Below are positions 1 to 12,155 of a stretch of 64,000 nucleotides of DNA, piece by piece (the first letter of the stretch is position 1; each line of letters begins with the position of its first letter). The translations under genes and the position numbers were made by a program. The stretch covers positions 129,621,433-129,685,432 of the forward strand of contig CM035412.1 in the NCBI GenBank assembly GCA_020310875.1, given 5' to 3'. The notes beneath the pieces were generated by a model, which saw nothing but the letters and a program-made list of their open reading frames with translations, searched no databases and was not told the DNA's origin. The DNA is from Ceratopteris richardii (Eukaryota; Streptophyta; Polypodiopsida; Polypodiales; Pteridaceae).

Positions 1-1824
1 TGTTGTTTCTCGCTGTACCAAGATATGCATGAGCTACCAAGCATGAAGAAAAATCCATTGGTGGACACACAAGTGTCATAACAACCAGCCCATTTAGAGT
101 AGAAAAAGCATGTAAATCTGGCACTGGTGATCCCTCTTTGGGATAAAACAATCAAAGTAGCCGGTTACCACTCAAGTAGCGAAAGATGCACTTAACCGCC
201 TGCCAATGCTTGACATCTGAGTGGTGCATAAACTTGCTCATTTGAGAGACAAAAAACTAAATATCCATGTCGAGTTATGTATAACTAAATCAAGCATCCA
301 ATAGCTTGATAATAGAGAACAACATCAAATGCATCTTCAGCATCATGAAGACTCAAGTGTAAACCTGCTTCCATAGGAGTGGAAATAGGTTTGCAGTCTT
401 TAAGGCCAAAATGCTAAAATAATGTGTCAATATATATATATATTTTGACACAATTTCATTTCCCATCAACTTGCATAAATTGAATGCCCAAATAATGATG
501 CAAATGCCCCAAATCTGACATCTCAAAAGAGGAATGCAAATGAGCCTCAAATTCAGCAATATGCTTCTCATTAGGACTAGTGAGAAACATGTCATCAACA
601 TGCACAAAAATGATTAGAAGCACATCATTTGCATGCTTAACATATAATGTGCTCTCATTTGGACTGTGCTTAAAACCATCTACAATCAAGTAGGAATGTA
701 TTTTTTCATATCAAGGACATGGTGCTTGCATCAAACCATGTAATGCCTTTTTCAACCTCCACACTTTGTTTTCATGCCCTTTTTGCACAAAACCATGTGG
801 GATGAAATACATACACTTCTTCATGTAAGTCACTATTCAAAAATGTAGTTTTAATGTCCAAGTGATGTACCTTCCAAGCATGATGAGCTGCTAGTGCACA
901 GATGCTATAAACAATAGTCATTCAGCATGGGGGTGCAAAGGCCTCATCAAAATCAATGCCCTTCTCTTTAGCATAACCTTTTGTGACAAGCCTAGCCTTA
1001 TACATGTCAACTATTCCATCAAGCTTACGCTTCGGCTTGTATACCTATTTAGTGCCAATGGCCTTTTTTCTTAGAGGCAAACCACATAATTTGGACCAAG
1101 TACCATTCTTCATAATAGCATCATATTCTAATTGCATAGCAGCCATTCAATCTTTTGACATTTGTGTTTCATCTAAAGAAGGAGGCTCATTCTCATCGCA
1201 AAAACTATAGGTACCATTGCATAGGAATTTGATGCAAAAGCATTATGCGACCCTAAATTAGTATGATATGATAGAAGTGCATCAAAATTGATATATCTCA
1301 AAGTCTACCCAAACCACTTAGGCATAGTTTTTCCCTTCTCTATAACAATGCTCTCAGCAACAAGTGCATCATGTAAATTTGCATAAAAAATCGAATGATC
1401 TGCACCATCATGTGGAACCTATAAAGGCTAAGAAACAACCTCATTTGGACTAGCACTTGAGTGCCCACATGTAAAAAGAGGCAGCATAGTGTCATACACA
1501 TCTCTAGAGCTAATTGAAGTCTCCTTGGTACATGAAAGTAATGGCCGAATTACATTTTCCATAAAATTAACATCACGGCTAATCAAAATGCACTTAGTCT
1601 GTGGATGATACAAATGATAGCGATTTCTTCCAAAATTGTACCCAACTACAGTTCAGTGCTTTATCATCTAGTTTCATGTGTTGTTGTTTAGGGACTAATC
1701 CATATGTTAAACAACCAAAGACATGTAGATGAGCAACAAATGTATTGTGACCATGCCAAGCCTCATATGGAGTGATAAATCGTAGAGCTTTGGTGGGACA
1801 CCTATTACAGGATACACTTACCAC
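1..1824 (-). pseudogene. Ty1/copia pol remnant (RNase H, RT, integrase C-terminus), cut by window edge
   Basis: Read on the minus strand, this is the downstream half of a copia polyprotein. Integrase C-terminal sequence (PYEAWHG and FGCLTYGLVPK motifs, 1594-1824) is followed by a linker (1428-1613), then reverse transcriptase (456-689, with a VDDM catalytic core preceded by H instead of the usual Y, and an LGHLHHYLGIQF motif), then RNase H running off position 1. Frames are broken by many stops and shifts, so no product is expected. It is the same family as the plus-strand copy at 1840-5784: the left edge matches 5260-5340 of that copy in inverted orientation. No LTR is present on the right; homology stops near 1825, where the opposite-strand copy begins. 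Confidence 0.85.
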
Positions 1825-1839
1825 TTTATACCTAGCAAG

Positions 1840-2532
1840 GAATGAGGCTCATGTTGCTTACTTTTGAAAATAGTTGGAGAGTGAGAACATGAATGAAGGA
1901 GATTCCATGAACATTTTTCTGACAAAAGTCAAAGATTTGAAGGAATCGTTAATTCTTGCTGATGAATTCTTACCTGACAGTTCACTTGTGTAGACTGTTC
2001 TAAATGATATTCATAATTCATATTAGAGTTTTGCTTCTACTCTTCATTTGATGATGAAAGGAAATCCAAATGCCTTAACATTTGAGGAGTTAGTCTCTGT
2101 TCTATTGCAGAAAGATCAGTCTAGGCAGAACAAGTCCATTATGTGTGTTACAAATGAAGCTTTCCTGACTAGGCAGAAGGGCAAAGGTAAATGGAGCTCT
2201 TCTACTAGTAAGGAGAAATCTACTAATTCTACACAATGAAAGAAGGGTGATAGAGATAAGAAGAAAACAGAAAAGCAGAAATTGTTTTGCAAGAAGTGTA
2301 AAGGAAACGATCATGTGAGAAAGAGTTGTCCAAAATTGGCTGCTAAAGAGGAAAGGAAGAAAGACGCTAGAATGGTTGTTGCAAAGGCCTTTACACCCAA
2401 AATAGATTCTGCTAATCTTGTGCAAAATGAAGGATGGGCATTTACCACTATTTGCAATTATGACCCATCTTCTCATGAATAGTGTATGCCTACAGTAGAC
2501 TCATATGTTTGATACTTTGATAGTGGGGCAAC
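1840..2532 (+). pseudogene. Ty1/copia gag and protease start, decayed
   Basis: This is the plus-strand gag of the copia family. Open stretches at 2048-2239 and 2282-2482 carry the gag C-terminal part and one canonical CX2CX4HX4C zinc knuckle (near 2288-2330) for RNA binding in the virus-like particle. A DSGAT aspartic protease motif follows at about 2518-2532. The N-terminal end of gag and the 5' LTR are missing: the sequence starts abruptly near 1840, against the inverted copy on the left. Several in-frame stops (for example near 1990 and 2237) make it non-functional. It was identified from motifs only. Confidence 0.75.
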
Positions 2533-3900
2533 CAAACATATTACCTCGTAGTGGAGTTTCTTCACTTCACTCGAGCCTGCCCCTATAGGGAATATTTTCA
2601 CATGCACCAACAACTCCTCTTATCCTGTCATGGGAGTTACTAAGATCATTCTGATTACTGCTGATGGTAGTTCTTTTACATTGTAAAATGCTTTATTTGT
2701 GCCAGGGATCAAGAAGAATCTATTATCAGTTTTAGCTTTAGCCAAGATTGGCTTGGTTGTGAAATTTGTTGATGATAGATGTAGAGTTCATGTCAAATGT
2801 CGTTGTCATTATTGCTTCTGGCATTTTATATCGTGGGCTGTATAAGATCATAGACTATGAAAAATATGTGAATGATTCAACATGTGTAGTACATGGTTCT
2901 CAGGCTTTGTTAGATGCAAAGCTTTGACATGCACGCTTTTGTCATCTAAATTTTGCTAGTTTGCTATGTGTGCAGTAATCTCAAATGGTATCCTCTCTGC
3001 CCAAAATTGAGGCACCTGTTAAACATGTCTGTGAAGGCTGTATTTGGGGAAAAATGCAGCATTCCTCATTCCCAAAAGATGGTTCAATTCGACCTACTCA
3101 AAAACTGTAGCTTGTTCATAGTGATGTTTGTGGTCCTATGAAGACACCCTCTTTTGGAAACTATCTTTATTTCGTGACTTTCATTGATGATTTTTCTAGG
3201 CATGCATGGGAAACATCCTCTGAAAGCAAAGTCTGAAGTGTTTATGTGCTTCAAACAGTTTTTGGTTTTGGCTAAAAATCTATCAGCATGTAAAATGGGC
3301 ACCCTTCTTTCTGATTGAGGGGAGGAATATATGTCTTTTGATTTTAATGCATTTTTGGCTAAATGTGGGATAAAACATCAGTGTACAATCCCATATACAC
3401 CTCAACAAAATGGAGTTGTTGAACAAAAGAATAGGTCACTCATGGAGATGGTGAGGTGTACGGTCAAGAGTCAGGCTTTGCCACATAGTTTCTAGCTTGA
3501 GGCTCTATTATGTGTGCAACATATGTACTTGATAGGTCTCCCACTAAAGCATTGTAGTCTATCACTCCATATGAGGCTTGGCATGGTCAAAAGGCATCTA
3601 TTGCTCAACTGTGTGTTTTTGGTTATTTGGCATATGCATTAGTGCCTAAAGAACTACGCAAGAAATCAGATGATAAAGTAGTGAAATGGATTTTTTTTGG
3701 TATAGTTCTAAAAGCAAAGGCTATTGTGTGTATCATTCACAGACTAAATTGATTTTGGTTAGCTATGATGTTGTTTTGTGGAAGATGTTATTCAGCCATT
3801 ACTTTAATGTACTAAGGAGACATTAGTTAGCTCCAAAGACATGTATGACACTTTGCTGCCTCTTTAAATAGGTGGACAGTCTAGTGCTAGTCCTAATTAG
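2533..3900 (+). pseudogene. Ty1/copia integrase remnant
   Basis: This continues the same copia copy. A GAG-pre-integrase type segment with an HARFCHLNF-like zinc-binding motif lies near 2928-2955. The DDE core follows: an HSDVCGPM-type strand near 3115-3140, a FIDDFSRHAWE strand near 3180-3212, a YTPQQNGVVE stretch near 3392-3430, then a C-terminal PYEAWHGQK segment near 3569. In an intact element integrase would join the cDNA to chromosomal DNA. Multiple stops and frameshifts break the frame here. Confidence 0.75.
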
Positions 3901-4014
3901 GAAACTTCTCAACCTTTACAGGTTTCATGTGATGATGCAAATCATTCCATTTCTAATCTAGATTTACATGATGCACTTGTTGATGAGAGATCTGATATTG
4001 AGGAGGCAAAAACT

Positions 4015-4923
4015 ATGCCAAAATGGTTTGTGGAGACTTTGCATGACAACAAATTAGATGCACCTTTATCATATTGTACTCGTTCTAGCTCTCATAGTGC
4101 TTCATTTGCATCAGATTGCTATGCTATGGCTGTCTCTAGTCTCTGTGATGAGAATGAGCCTGTTTTGTTTGATGAAGCACAAAATTCAGAAAATTGGATG
4201 GTTGCTATGCAATCTGAATATGATGCTATAATGAAGAATGGTATCTAGTCTTTATGTGACTTGCCTCATATCAAGAAGGCCGTTGGTACTAAGTGGGTAT
4301 ACAATATGAAGCATACGCCTAATGAAAAATTTGAGTGGTATAAGGCTAGGCTTGTTGCAAAGGGTTATGCTCAAGAAAGAGGCATTGATTTTGGTGAGAC
4401 ATTTTCTCCTACTTGCCGAATGACTACTATTCGTAGCATCTGTGCACTTGCAGCTCATCATGCTTGGAATGTACACCAGTTGGACATTAAAACTGCATTT
4501 TTGAATGGTGACTTGCATGAGGAAGTGTATGTCTTTCAGCCCCATGGCTTTGTGCAAAAAGGGCATGAAAACCAAGTGTGCGAGTTGAAAAAGGCATTAT
4601 ATGGTTTGAATCAAGCACCACATGCTTGGTATGAAAAGATACATGCCTACCTCATTGCACATGGTTTTGAGAACATTCCAACTAAGAGCACCTTATATGC
4701 TAAGCATGCAAATGATGTGCTTCTGATCATTCTTGTCTATGTTGATGACATGTTGCTCATTTGCCTTCATGAGAAGTATACTGCTGATTTTAATGCTGAT
4801 TTGCATGCCTCATTTGAGATGTTTGATTTGGGGCATTTGCATCATTATTTGGGCATTCAGTTTATGCAAGTTGATGGCAGAATAGCTTTGTTTCAAATGA
4901 AATATATTGACACATTATTGTAG
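4015..4923 (+). pseudogene. Ty1/copia reverse transcriptase, mostly open
   Basis: This is the best preserved part of the copia copy. 4261-4923 is open for 220 codons and shows the copia RT series: KWVYNMK, KARLVAKGYAQ, QLDIKTAFLNGDL, ALYGLNQAPHAWYEK and the YVDDM catalytic motif at about 4738-4752, then LGHLHHYLGIQ. A short linker with a PKWFVETL motif precedes it at 4015-4248, separated by a stop at 4246-4248. RT copies genomic RNA into cDNA in the particle. The stop at 4921 breaks it from RNase H, so it cannot make a full pol protein. The fragment at 46977-47715 is from the same family. Confidence 0.88.
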
Positions 4924-5692
4924 CGTTTAGCCTTGAAGAATGTAAACCTACTAGCACTCCTATGGAGATAGGTTTATGGTTGAGTCTTCATGATGTTGGA
5001 GATGCATTTGATGGTGTTCTCTATAAGTAGGCTGTTGGATGCTTGATTTACTTATGCATTACTCGTCTAGATATTCAATTTCCTGTCTCACAAATGAGAA
5101 GGTTTATGCATTGCCCAGGTGTTGAGCATTGGCCTGCAATCAAGCGCATCTTTCACTACTTGAGTGGTACCCAACTACTTGGATTGTTTTATCCCAAGGG
5201 GGATCATTATTGCTAGATTTACATGCTTTTTCTAAGCGTAACTAGGCTGGTTGCTATGACACTCATGTGTCCACCAATGGTTTTCACTTCATGCTTGGTA
5301 GCTCATGCATATCTTGGTTGAGCAAGAAGAAGCCTACTAATGCCACTTCCAGTTGTGAGGCTAAGTATAGGGCAAATTTCACAATGATTGTGGAGTGTGT
5401 GTGGCTCAGACACCTTATGGTTGATTTAGGTGTTGGTCACTCTTTTGCCACCACCATCTTCACTGACAAGCAAAGTGCATTGGCAGTTGCAAGGAACCCT
5501 ATGTTCCATGCTCGCACTAAGCACATTGAGGTGCACTATCATTATGTCAGGGAAAGGTTCTCTATTGGAGAGATTAGTTTGGCATATGTGCCCACACAAG
5601 AGAACATTGTAGACCTTATCACAAAGGCTCTGCCTAGGGAGAAGTTTGAAGCTTTCTGCAAAACTTTGGGCTTACTTGCTTTTGGGGATTGA
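4924..5692 (+). pseudogene. Ty1/copia RNase H remnant
   Basis: The RT-RNase H linker and RNase H domain lie downstream of the RT. 5267-5692 is open and contains SWLSKKKPTNATSS, the CEAKYRA block, an FTDKQSALAVARNP block and the family-typical end with HIEVHYHYVRE and VDLITKAL. In copia elements this domain degrades the RNA strand of the hybrid. The part between 4924 and 5266 holds DVGDAFDG- and GCLIYL-like pieces with several stops. The frame ends with TGA at 5690-5692, about 95 bp before the LTR. Confidence 0.85.
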
Positions 5693-5784
5693 TTCCACAT
5701 AGCTTGGCACTTCCTTATACATGAGTGTCAGCTCCTTGTTTATTGCATCACTCCTAGGGAGGATTTCTTGATATATTTAGGTAG

Positions 5785-5996
5785 TGATGTGTGTGAACAC
5801 ACTAGGACTGCCGAGGCACTTTTTTCCCTCGTTTAGAGGTCTTTCTCCCTCGGGTTGTATATATGCCTATTACCCTAATGGGCTACTTATCTTTGTACAT
5901 TCTAGTGTTCATACATTCAGTATTATGTGTTGTGCTCCAACCTTCTTCTTCTTCCTTGCATTGTTCGCGTGCTTCCATAGACCTCAAGCTCCAACA
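5785..5996 (+). repeat. Probable 3' LTR of the plus-strand copia copy
   Basis: The sequence begins TGTGTG-like (TGATGTGTGTGAACACACTA) and ends CCAACA, so it has TG...CA ends, 212 bp. It contains a TATATATG stretch and lies just after copia RNase H. Its right end abuts minus-strand gypsy RT sequence. No matching 5' LTR exists in the window because the copy is truncated, so the boundaries are inferred from the ends alone. Confidence 0.6.
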
Positions 5997-6506
5997 AAGC
6001 TTTTATCAGAATTTCATCAATAAAATGCATCTTCATAGCCAACATAAATTCATGTAAGACCAAATTCATAACATTCATCATGTAAGCCAGAGAATTTTTC
6101 ACTTCCTGTGGCAAGGTACACATATGTATAAGGCCTAGTGGATTCTTCATCATAGTGATATCTCGGCTCTCAACGGCTAACTAAACCTGACCATAACCTG
6201 AATATAGATCAATCATTGAGTAAATGTATTGCCAAGAAACACTTCAGCAAACTCATCTACTATAGATCATGTTCCTACATTTCTAATTATGATGTTTTTA
6301 ACAAGTTACCTATCCTGGATAAAACGAAGTTTCCAATTCTTCTTTCGCATCATGAACCATCTGTTTGAATATGGTGTTGAGGATGGCTCTAATATTTGCA
6401 TGGATATATTTTGCTTTAATAATTGCATCAACTCAAGTAATTGAGCTTTTGGAATCGAAATAGATTTTATATTCCATGGAATATGTGGCAACGTAAAAAT
6501 CATCAT
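5997..6506 (-). pseudogene. Ty3/gypsy reverse transcriptase fragment
   Basis: Minus-strand reading gives an NRWF-KKN-LRFIQD block (near 6306-6370), then, after a gap, PLGLIHMCTLPQ, a segment about moving NAMN-type residues, and an F-IDEI-IKA core just before 5997. These are RT fingers and palm motifs of a Ty3/gypsy lineage with the catalytic DD reduced to DE. It stops exactly where the copia LTR ends, so the copia sequence interrupts or borders it. Stops and shifts make it a relic. Confidence 0.7.
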
Positions 6507-8280
6507 GGGTGGAACTTGTTTTGGATCTGCACAACCTATTTCATGTGAAAAAAGAGCAAATGTGCTTTCATGTTTTCTAAAAACTTCAATAAATTTTTCT
6601 TTTTCTTTCTCTGTAAGACATGTTTTCTCACCAAATTTAATATGCTTAATTGTCTTGTTAGTAAAATGATGTCATATCGCCTCTCATCTTCTTAGCATAG
6701 GGGCATTAGACACTCTTTTATACTTCTCATAACTATCTCTTGGGAATGGTTGAGCTATGGGTTTGATCTTTATATCAATATTCTTATACTTACTATGAAG
6801 TTTCACTTCATGTTCTTGCAAAAAATTAGCAATTAAAGCATGTTACTCAATTGAATTTAGCATAATGATTTTAGATCTTCCCTTCTTTCAAAGATCTTGG
6901 TCAAGCTCTTTAGTATAGTGGAACTAGTCTCCAATTCACATATGGTTTCAATTTGCCTCATCATGTAACATTACACATGGATTTTTATAATGTTTTTCAT
7001 ATATATTTCTAAATTTATTCGATATCTTTTCTATTTGAAAGTATTCCAATTCGGATGCAGAGGAACAAATAAAAAAGGTTTCAACACTATACAGAGGGTG
7101 GTCCAAGACATAAAACCACGTTTCACTATTGTCTTTCTCAAAAGTGGGTCCTAAATATGCCACATATTCTCTAACTGGTGCACAATCATCTCACTCCTAG
7201 TCATAAGAGCATATGGGGTTCTTTCTTAAATTTGTCCTATTTTTCGAATGATTTGGGTAAATTCTCATGACTTGCAAGGATTGGAAACATGACTTGGAAT
7301 GGATTCTTACATAGGTAGATCCATCGTCCATTGATTTAATTCCATTCTCATCTTAGCTATAAATGGTTGCCCAAGAATAGCCTCGTAAGAATAGTTGCCC
7401 TAGGTAAAGAAGTGGAAATTTTTTGTTACTCCACGGATTGTCACATGTACATTTTCACATGTCTATAGTAGAATTCCACAAGCATTATCTAGCATCCTCA
7501 TATTTCAATCATGATCCTTGTCAATTGGCCATCTAAATTTATCATACAACGTTTTAGAGATCATTTATCAATTACTTAGAATCAACCAAGGCTAGAGCTA
7601 AATATGATTCTCTTTTTTCTCGTAAATTTAACTTTTGGTGTTCCTCTTGCCAAGAAGTTTTTATTATACTAACTTTTTGATGCTTTTGCTTCTTCTTCAG
7701 GTACTATAGGAGCAAGAGATTTTCGATTTACTTGACCTATTTCAAATTCATCATCATCATTATCAGAAGAGTCACTCAGGGTAACAGCCTTATTCATTAC
7801 TTGAGTAACCTGAGACCATTCTTCCATTTCAATATCTTTACACAATGAGAATCTTTTTCGTTTAATTAACTTGACAAAACTATCTCTAAATTCACATTTT
7901 GCAATTGAGTACACTTGTTACAAAGACATTGTGACTTGAATTTTTAAAAGTATGTCATTTTAGAATCTCTTTGGCATATTTTTTCTTTTCTAGCTCAGAA
8001 ATAAATATGACCTTAGGAGATTTTTTGTTTTCTTTTGAATCTTGAACATTCTCAATTTTCTCAGCCACTTCCTGTTTCTTCTTAGGTTGTTTCTTCACTT
8101 CTCCTTGAATTTTTACAAGTTTCCTTTGGTTTTGGTTTTCTTTTAGTGGTCTCTTCCCTTATCTAATCTCTTTTCTTCTAGATTCATCTTGAGAAGTGGG
8201 AAACTCTTCAAATTACACTTTCTTTTCACTATTCTTAGTCTTTTTGTCATCTTCCTTAGCTTGTCTTCTAGTTAAAAGAC
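6507..8280 (-). pseudogene. Ty3/gypsy protease and gag C-terminal region, decayed
   Basis: The minus-strand reading continues upstream of the RT fragment. Near 7300-7560 a retropepsin-like region is recognisable by a NYSYEAILGQPFI-type motif. 6948-7163 encodes an aromatic-rich 71-residue stretch of no known function, and 7669-7914 an acidic stretch with an SSDNDDDE run. From about 7950 to 8280 the reading is very rich in lysine and glutamate, as in gag C-termini. No intact frame is left. Lineage is uncertain; it is not family A. Confidence 0.55.
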
Positions 8281-8420
8281 TTTCATGATATACTTCTTCT
8301 TGCATTTCATCTCTCTTTCTCTTTTCGTCAACATTGACAATATGCGAGTAAACCAAGAATTGATCAACAATAGTTTTCCAAGCAGTCTTCTACATGATTG
8401 CATCTTGGGCTCTCACCAAA

Positions 8421-9307
8421 TGTTGCAGAGAAAAGGAGCACAAAAAATGGACCCCCAAAAAAATTTTCAAATTGTGGACACAAATTTTCTTCTTCAAGTT
8501 TCTATGAAACAACTCATGAAGCCATGTAAATGCACTAGAGGAGTCCTCTAAATGCATGAACCCCAAATATTGTAACATAATCCTTGTAACAAAGTAGGAA
8601 TCTAGTTTTTTTCAATAAAAGTGCCGGTCTCTTGTGTGAAATGACCAATTTTTAGGCACATGTATATAAGTCACTTTGATGACTCTTTGTAAAGAACTTT
8701 TGCCATTGTGAGAATGGAAGCTGATTTTCGAATTTGCCTCTTGTGAGTTGATTATCTACTTCTCCAAGAGCTTGTGTGTGTGATTCATTCTTGAAATTTG
8801 TGTGTAGGATTGTTGTCTACCCCTCCCCTTCGTGTTTAATCTATTGTAGTGCATGTGCGAGGCTTGAGGAGTTGTTAGGCGAGTGTTGGTGCTTCCTCCC
8901 ATTCACTATTTTGCTCATAACTTGCAGCTTTGTCAGCTTCGATTGAACATATGACCATTAGAAGCGTCTCATCAAGGGCTTTGAAAGGAACCTACTATTG
9001 ATCATATTTAGAGTTCGAAGCTAAGAGAAAAGTTCAAATTTATGCTTAGTATTGTAATACGTATCACAACATGCATTTTTAGAGGATTAGTGAGTAGGAG
9101 AGGTAGCTAAGACAAGTCACATGCATTGTAGCATAGGCACTTCACTTACCATCATGTGTGCACATGTATTTATACACTTGATACGTTTAATCTCTTGGAT
9201 TGATAATTAAACGTGTATTAATCCACCACTATATGCACTTGTGGGGCGATTGATATATAGTCTCAGTTGACACAAGTCCCTAAGGATCTATGACTTAGGT
9301 ACACACA
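8421..9307 (+). repeat. Family A gypsy LTR, plus orientation
   Basis: An 887-bp LTR begins TGTTGCAGAG (8421-8430) and ends in ACACACA before a PBS-like site. It is an inverted, diverged copy of 16607-17495: both start with the same ten bases, share a TGCACTAGAGGAGTCCTCT block and an AGTGCCGGTCTCTTGTGTGAAA block, and contain a TATATAAG TATA-like site (here near 8664). The left flank (CCAAA) and the flank of the partner LTR (GAGAG) do not form a target duplication. Confidence 0.8.
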
Positions 9308-9311
9308 TTTT

Positions 9312-9326
9312 TGGCTCCCTTGTCAA
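9312..9326 (+). other. Degenerate primer-binding site after the plus-strand family A LTR
   Basis: TGGCTCCCTTGTCAAGG directly follows the LTR. It aligns with the better preserved site on the minus strand at 16587-16599 (TGGCGCCGTTGCC), the form used by many plant gypsy elements that prime from a cytosolic tRNA. It marks the downstream side of this LTR as the start of an internal region in plus orientation. Confidence 0.6.
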
Positions 9327-10302
9327 GGATTAGCCCAACAAAAGGTGTCTTCATGATGTTTATAGCTATGGAGTGAACAAATCGTGTGAGTAGAGGTAGT
9401 TTGAGTTAGTGGCGAGTCATCAAATACATGAGCACTTGTTACTTCACACTTTAAAAGTGTGTGTATGAGTTCATAGGGTTAGGAGTGAGGGAGTGAGGAA
9501 GATTTAGGGTTTAGGGAAGAGAGAGAGAGAGGTAGGATTAGGATAGATAAGTTGCCACCATAAAAATGAAAAAAGAAAGAAAAGTTAGTTCTTTTTAGTT
9601 CATGTCCTTGGTCACCCAAGGCCTTAAAATTAAAAAACACTTCAATTTCCCAGTCACTTCTTTGATACAAGTATCATTGAGAGCAATGACCGATATCACG
9701 GAAGGAGTATCATGGAGAGCGCACAGAATAGTGAAGTGTTGAGGGCAAGACTAGGAAGAAATACTCTTGAAGGTGAGAACTTTAACCCTATACTAGTCAC
9801 AAAGGTGACACGACACCACATCGGTATCACGGGGTAGAACAGAGGGTTGGAGTGAGGTTTCTTTCATCTACAATCGGTTAAGAGAGAAGAGGATGTGGGA
9901 GAGACACTTTTGCACAAAAATGTTTAAAGTTTAGACCACATTTGGTTGTAGTATCGCGATCGGTCAAGTTTTGGTATCGTGATATCAAAATTCCCTAGTA
10001 TCGTGATACTAGCCAGATATCATGTATCGTGAGCCCCTCCTTGAGGTATCGTGATAGCATCAAGGTATCGTGTATCACCAAGTTGAGGTATCATGTATCG
10101 TGGTTTTAGTGGTATCATATCATGAGCCACAAGTGGTATCATATCATGAGAACAATTGATATCATGTATCATCGATCTAGAGGTATCGCATATCATGAGG
10201 CACTTGGTATTGTATTGTGCCTTAGGTATCGTGTATCGCTAGTCTTGTGGTATCGTGTATCATTCTAGGGCAGTATTGTACCACCACACAAGTGGTATTG
10301 TG
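9327..10302 (+). repeat. Family A leader with GTATCG/CGATAC arrays, plus orientation
   Basis: There is no gene here. 9665-10300 is densely filled with short imperfect units around GTATC(G/A)TG and its complement, for example GTATCGTGATAC, in both orientations. It is the counterpart of the leader at 15210-15960 but in inverted orientation, which shows that this LTR and leader belong to a second, oppositely oriented copy. It ends at about 10302, where minus-strand RT sequence begins. Confidence 0.7.
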
Positions 10303-11171
10303 TTTTCCAAAAGATGATCCGTGATGGGTAATGGGTAACTATCTCTTATAGTGGCACCATTTACCTTTTTTAAATTAATGCATACCCTTAACTTGCCATT
10401 CTTTTTAGGTACGACCACCAAAGGTGACACCCATTCCGTGTGTTCAATCTCATAAATGAACCCAACATCTAACAACTTATCTATCTCTTCCTTGATTTTT
10501 GCTGAGTAAACATCGTTATACGTGTATGGTCTTTGTTTGGAAGGTTTAGCTTCAGATGTCATAGGGATTCTATGGGCACAAATAGAAGGATCCACTCCTT
10601 TCAAATCCTTATATGTCCAAGCAAAGACATCCCTATATTCTCGTATGAGTCGTATTAACTCTTGTTCTTCTTCCATTGAGACATCTTGCCCTATAAAAGT
10701 ACATTGTTCTTCTCCTTCCTCCAAGGTTACTATAATTTTCTTGGTTTGTTCTTTATTGTCATATGCTATTCCTGGCTGTGCTTCTCGTTTTGGCATTTGA
10801 ATAGCAATTTTCCTCTCTTCTACTTCGTATTTTTTGAAGTGGGCAAGCACTTCAAATTGATCTTGAGGCTTGTTTTCTCCGTCATCTTTTTCTCTATCTA
10901 ATCCAAGCTCTCCTTCTTGTGTCATTTCATGATTTATTCCATTAGCTATGACACTTACTCCTTGATTTTCATTTTCTGTTTCTATATTCTCTTGCTCCAT
11001 TTCAATGCTCTCATAATCTTCCTTCCATTCTTTTTCAATTATTTCTCCTTCTTCAGCCTCTTGAAGAACTACCACATATAGATTAACGTCATATCCTTCC
11101 TCGTCAATGCATTCATTCATGGTTATCACTTCTTCATTTACACACACATCAAGAGTGGCTAAAATCTCCAT
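10303..11171 (-). pseudogene. Family A gypsy pre-RT region and RT N-terminus, truncated
   Basis: The minus-strand reading has an acidic linker (about residues 30-110, many E and D) followed by the pre-RT motif DVFAWTYKDLKGVDP and RT fingers (EHTEWVSPLVVVPKKNGKLRVC, ATIRDSYPLPITDHLLE). The RT then breaks off after HLLE near 10303, before the palm and the YVDD catalytic site, and runs into leader sequence of the other orientation. Intact relatives in this window continue with RFAGKEVYSFLDG (33397-33984). The protein could not be catalytic. Confidence 0.85.
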
Positions 11172-11207
11172 CCAACCATGAGGTTCGAATTCTTCATCTA
11201 GGAATAT

Positions 11208-12149
11208 TTAAGGCATGTAAGCTGGATCTTGTACAGACCTAACAACTCCTTGCCTTTTCTGCCATCTTTTCCTTCTATCCTCTTCCTTTTTTGCAGTTTG
11301 GCATATCCATAGATGAGTGTCTTCGTTCATCCACGATTGGTCACTAGTACCTATACTGTGAGTCAACTGATCGTCTTCCTCCTTATGAATCTGATTCCAT
11401 TGCAAGGGGGGAACATCTTGATACGTGTATGTATGGAGATTTATTCTGGTCGTAGTTCCTTCATGCTGTAAGTATACCACGTCTTTTCCCCAATCTTGCA
11501 CTACCTTTAGCTGTCTCATGAAGGGTCTTCCAAGTATCATCTCATAATTGCTAGCCCTTTCAAATTGACATATCGCTAAGGTGTGCTCGAATTCAACTCC
11601 GCAGGTGGTAAAAGTTACTCTTTCCAATAATCCCAAGGGTCATTCAGTGTGTCCATCTGCCATTTGTATCTTCACGCGTGTTGGTCTTAAAGCTGGTTTT
11701 CCCCATTTCTCCCAGATTTCCTTAGTGGTGATTCCTACTCCAGCTCCGGAATCTAAGATCGCTTCAGTGGTGTAACCCCTATAGGTAATTGGAAGGCATG
11801 TGTTTCCTTCATCTCCCTCACTGAAATCTCCAACCTTATCGACTAGGATTTTGACTGTGGTCACTTCATCAGGCATCTCCTTCTCTTCTGACTTGATCTC
11901 CAATTGGCTGGTTAATTTCTCCTTCAAATGTGGTTTGATTTTCAACAGTTCTTCCAGTGTCAGAGTACAAGGGATTTTTACCTTTCTAAGATGTTGTACA
12001 ATGTCCGATGTTTGGATTGAGGGGTTCTGCTCTTTCTTTCTTATTGAGGGAATGTAGTATAATTCCGAATTTTGTTCGTATTCTCCTATGTAATTTGGCA
12101 AAGTCTTCACACTATCATTCTCCTTTTCACTTTGGTTGAATTCTAACAA
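11208..12149 (-). pseudogene. Family A gypsy aspartic protease region with nonsense codons
   Basis: Two open stretches (11640-12149 and 11208-11636) lie in one frame and are separated by a TGA. The first holds the retropepsin active site AILDSGAG with the following ITTKEIWEKWG; the second holds the flap and dimer part with YEMILGRPFMRQLK and VVQDWG. Retropepsin would cleave the gag-pol precursor. The TGA near 11640 and a stop near 11208 separate the pieces, and the stop near 12156 separates them from gag. Both TGA codons could have arisen from CGA by C-to-T change. Confidence 0.82.
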
Positions 12150-12155
12150 TCCTTC

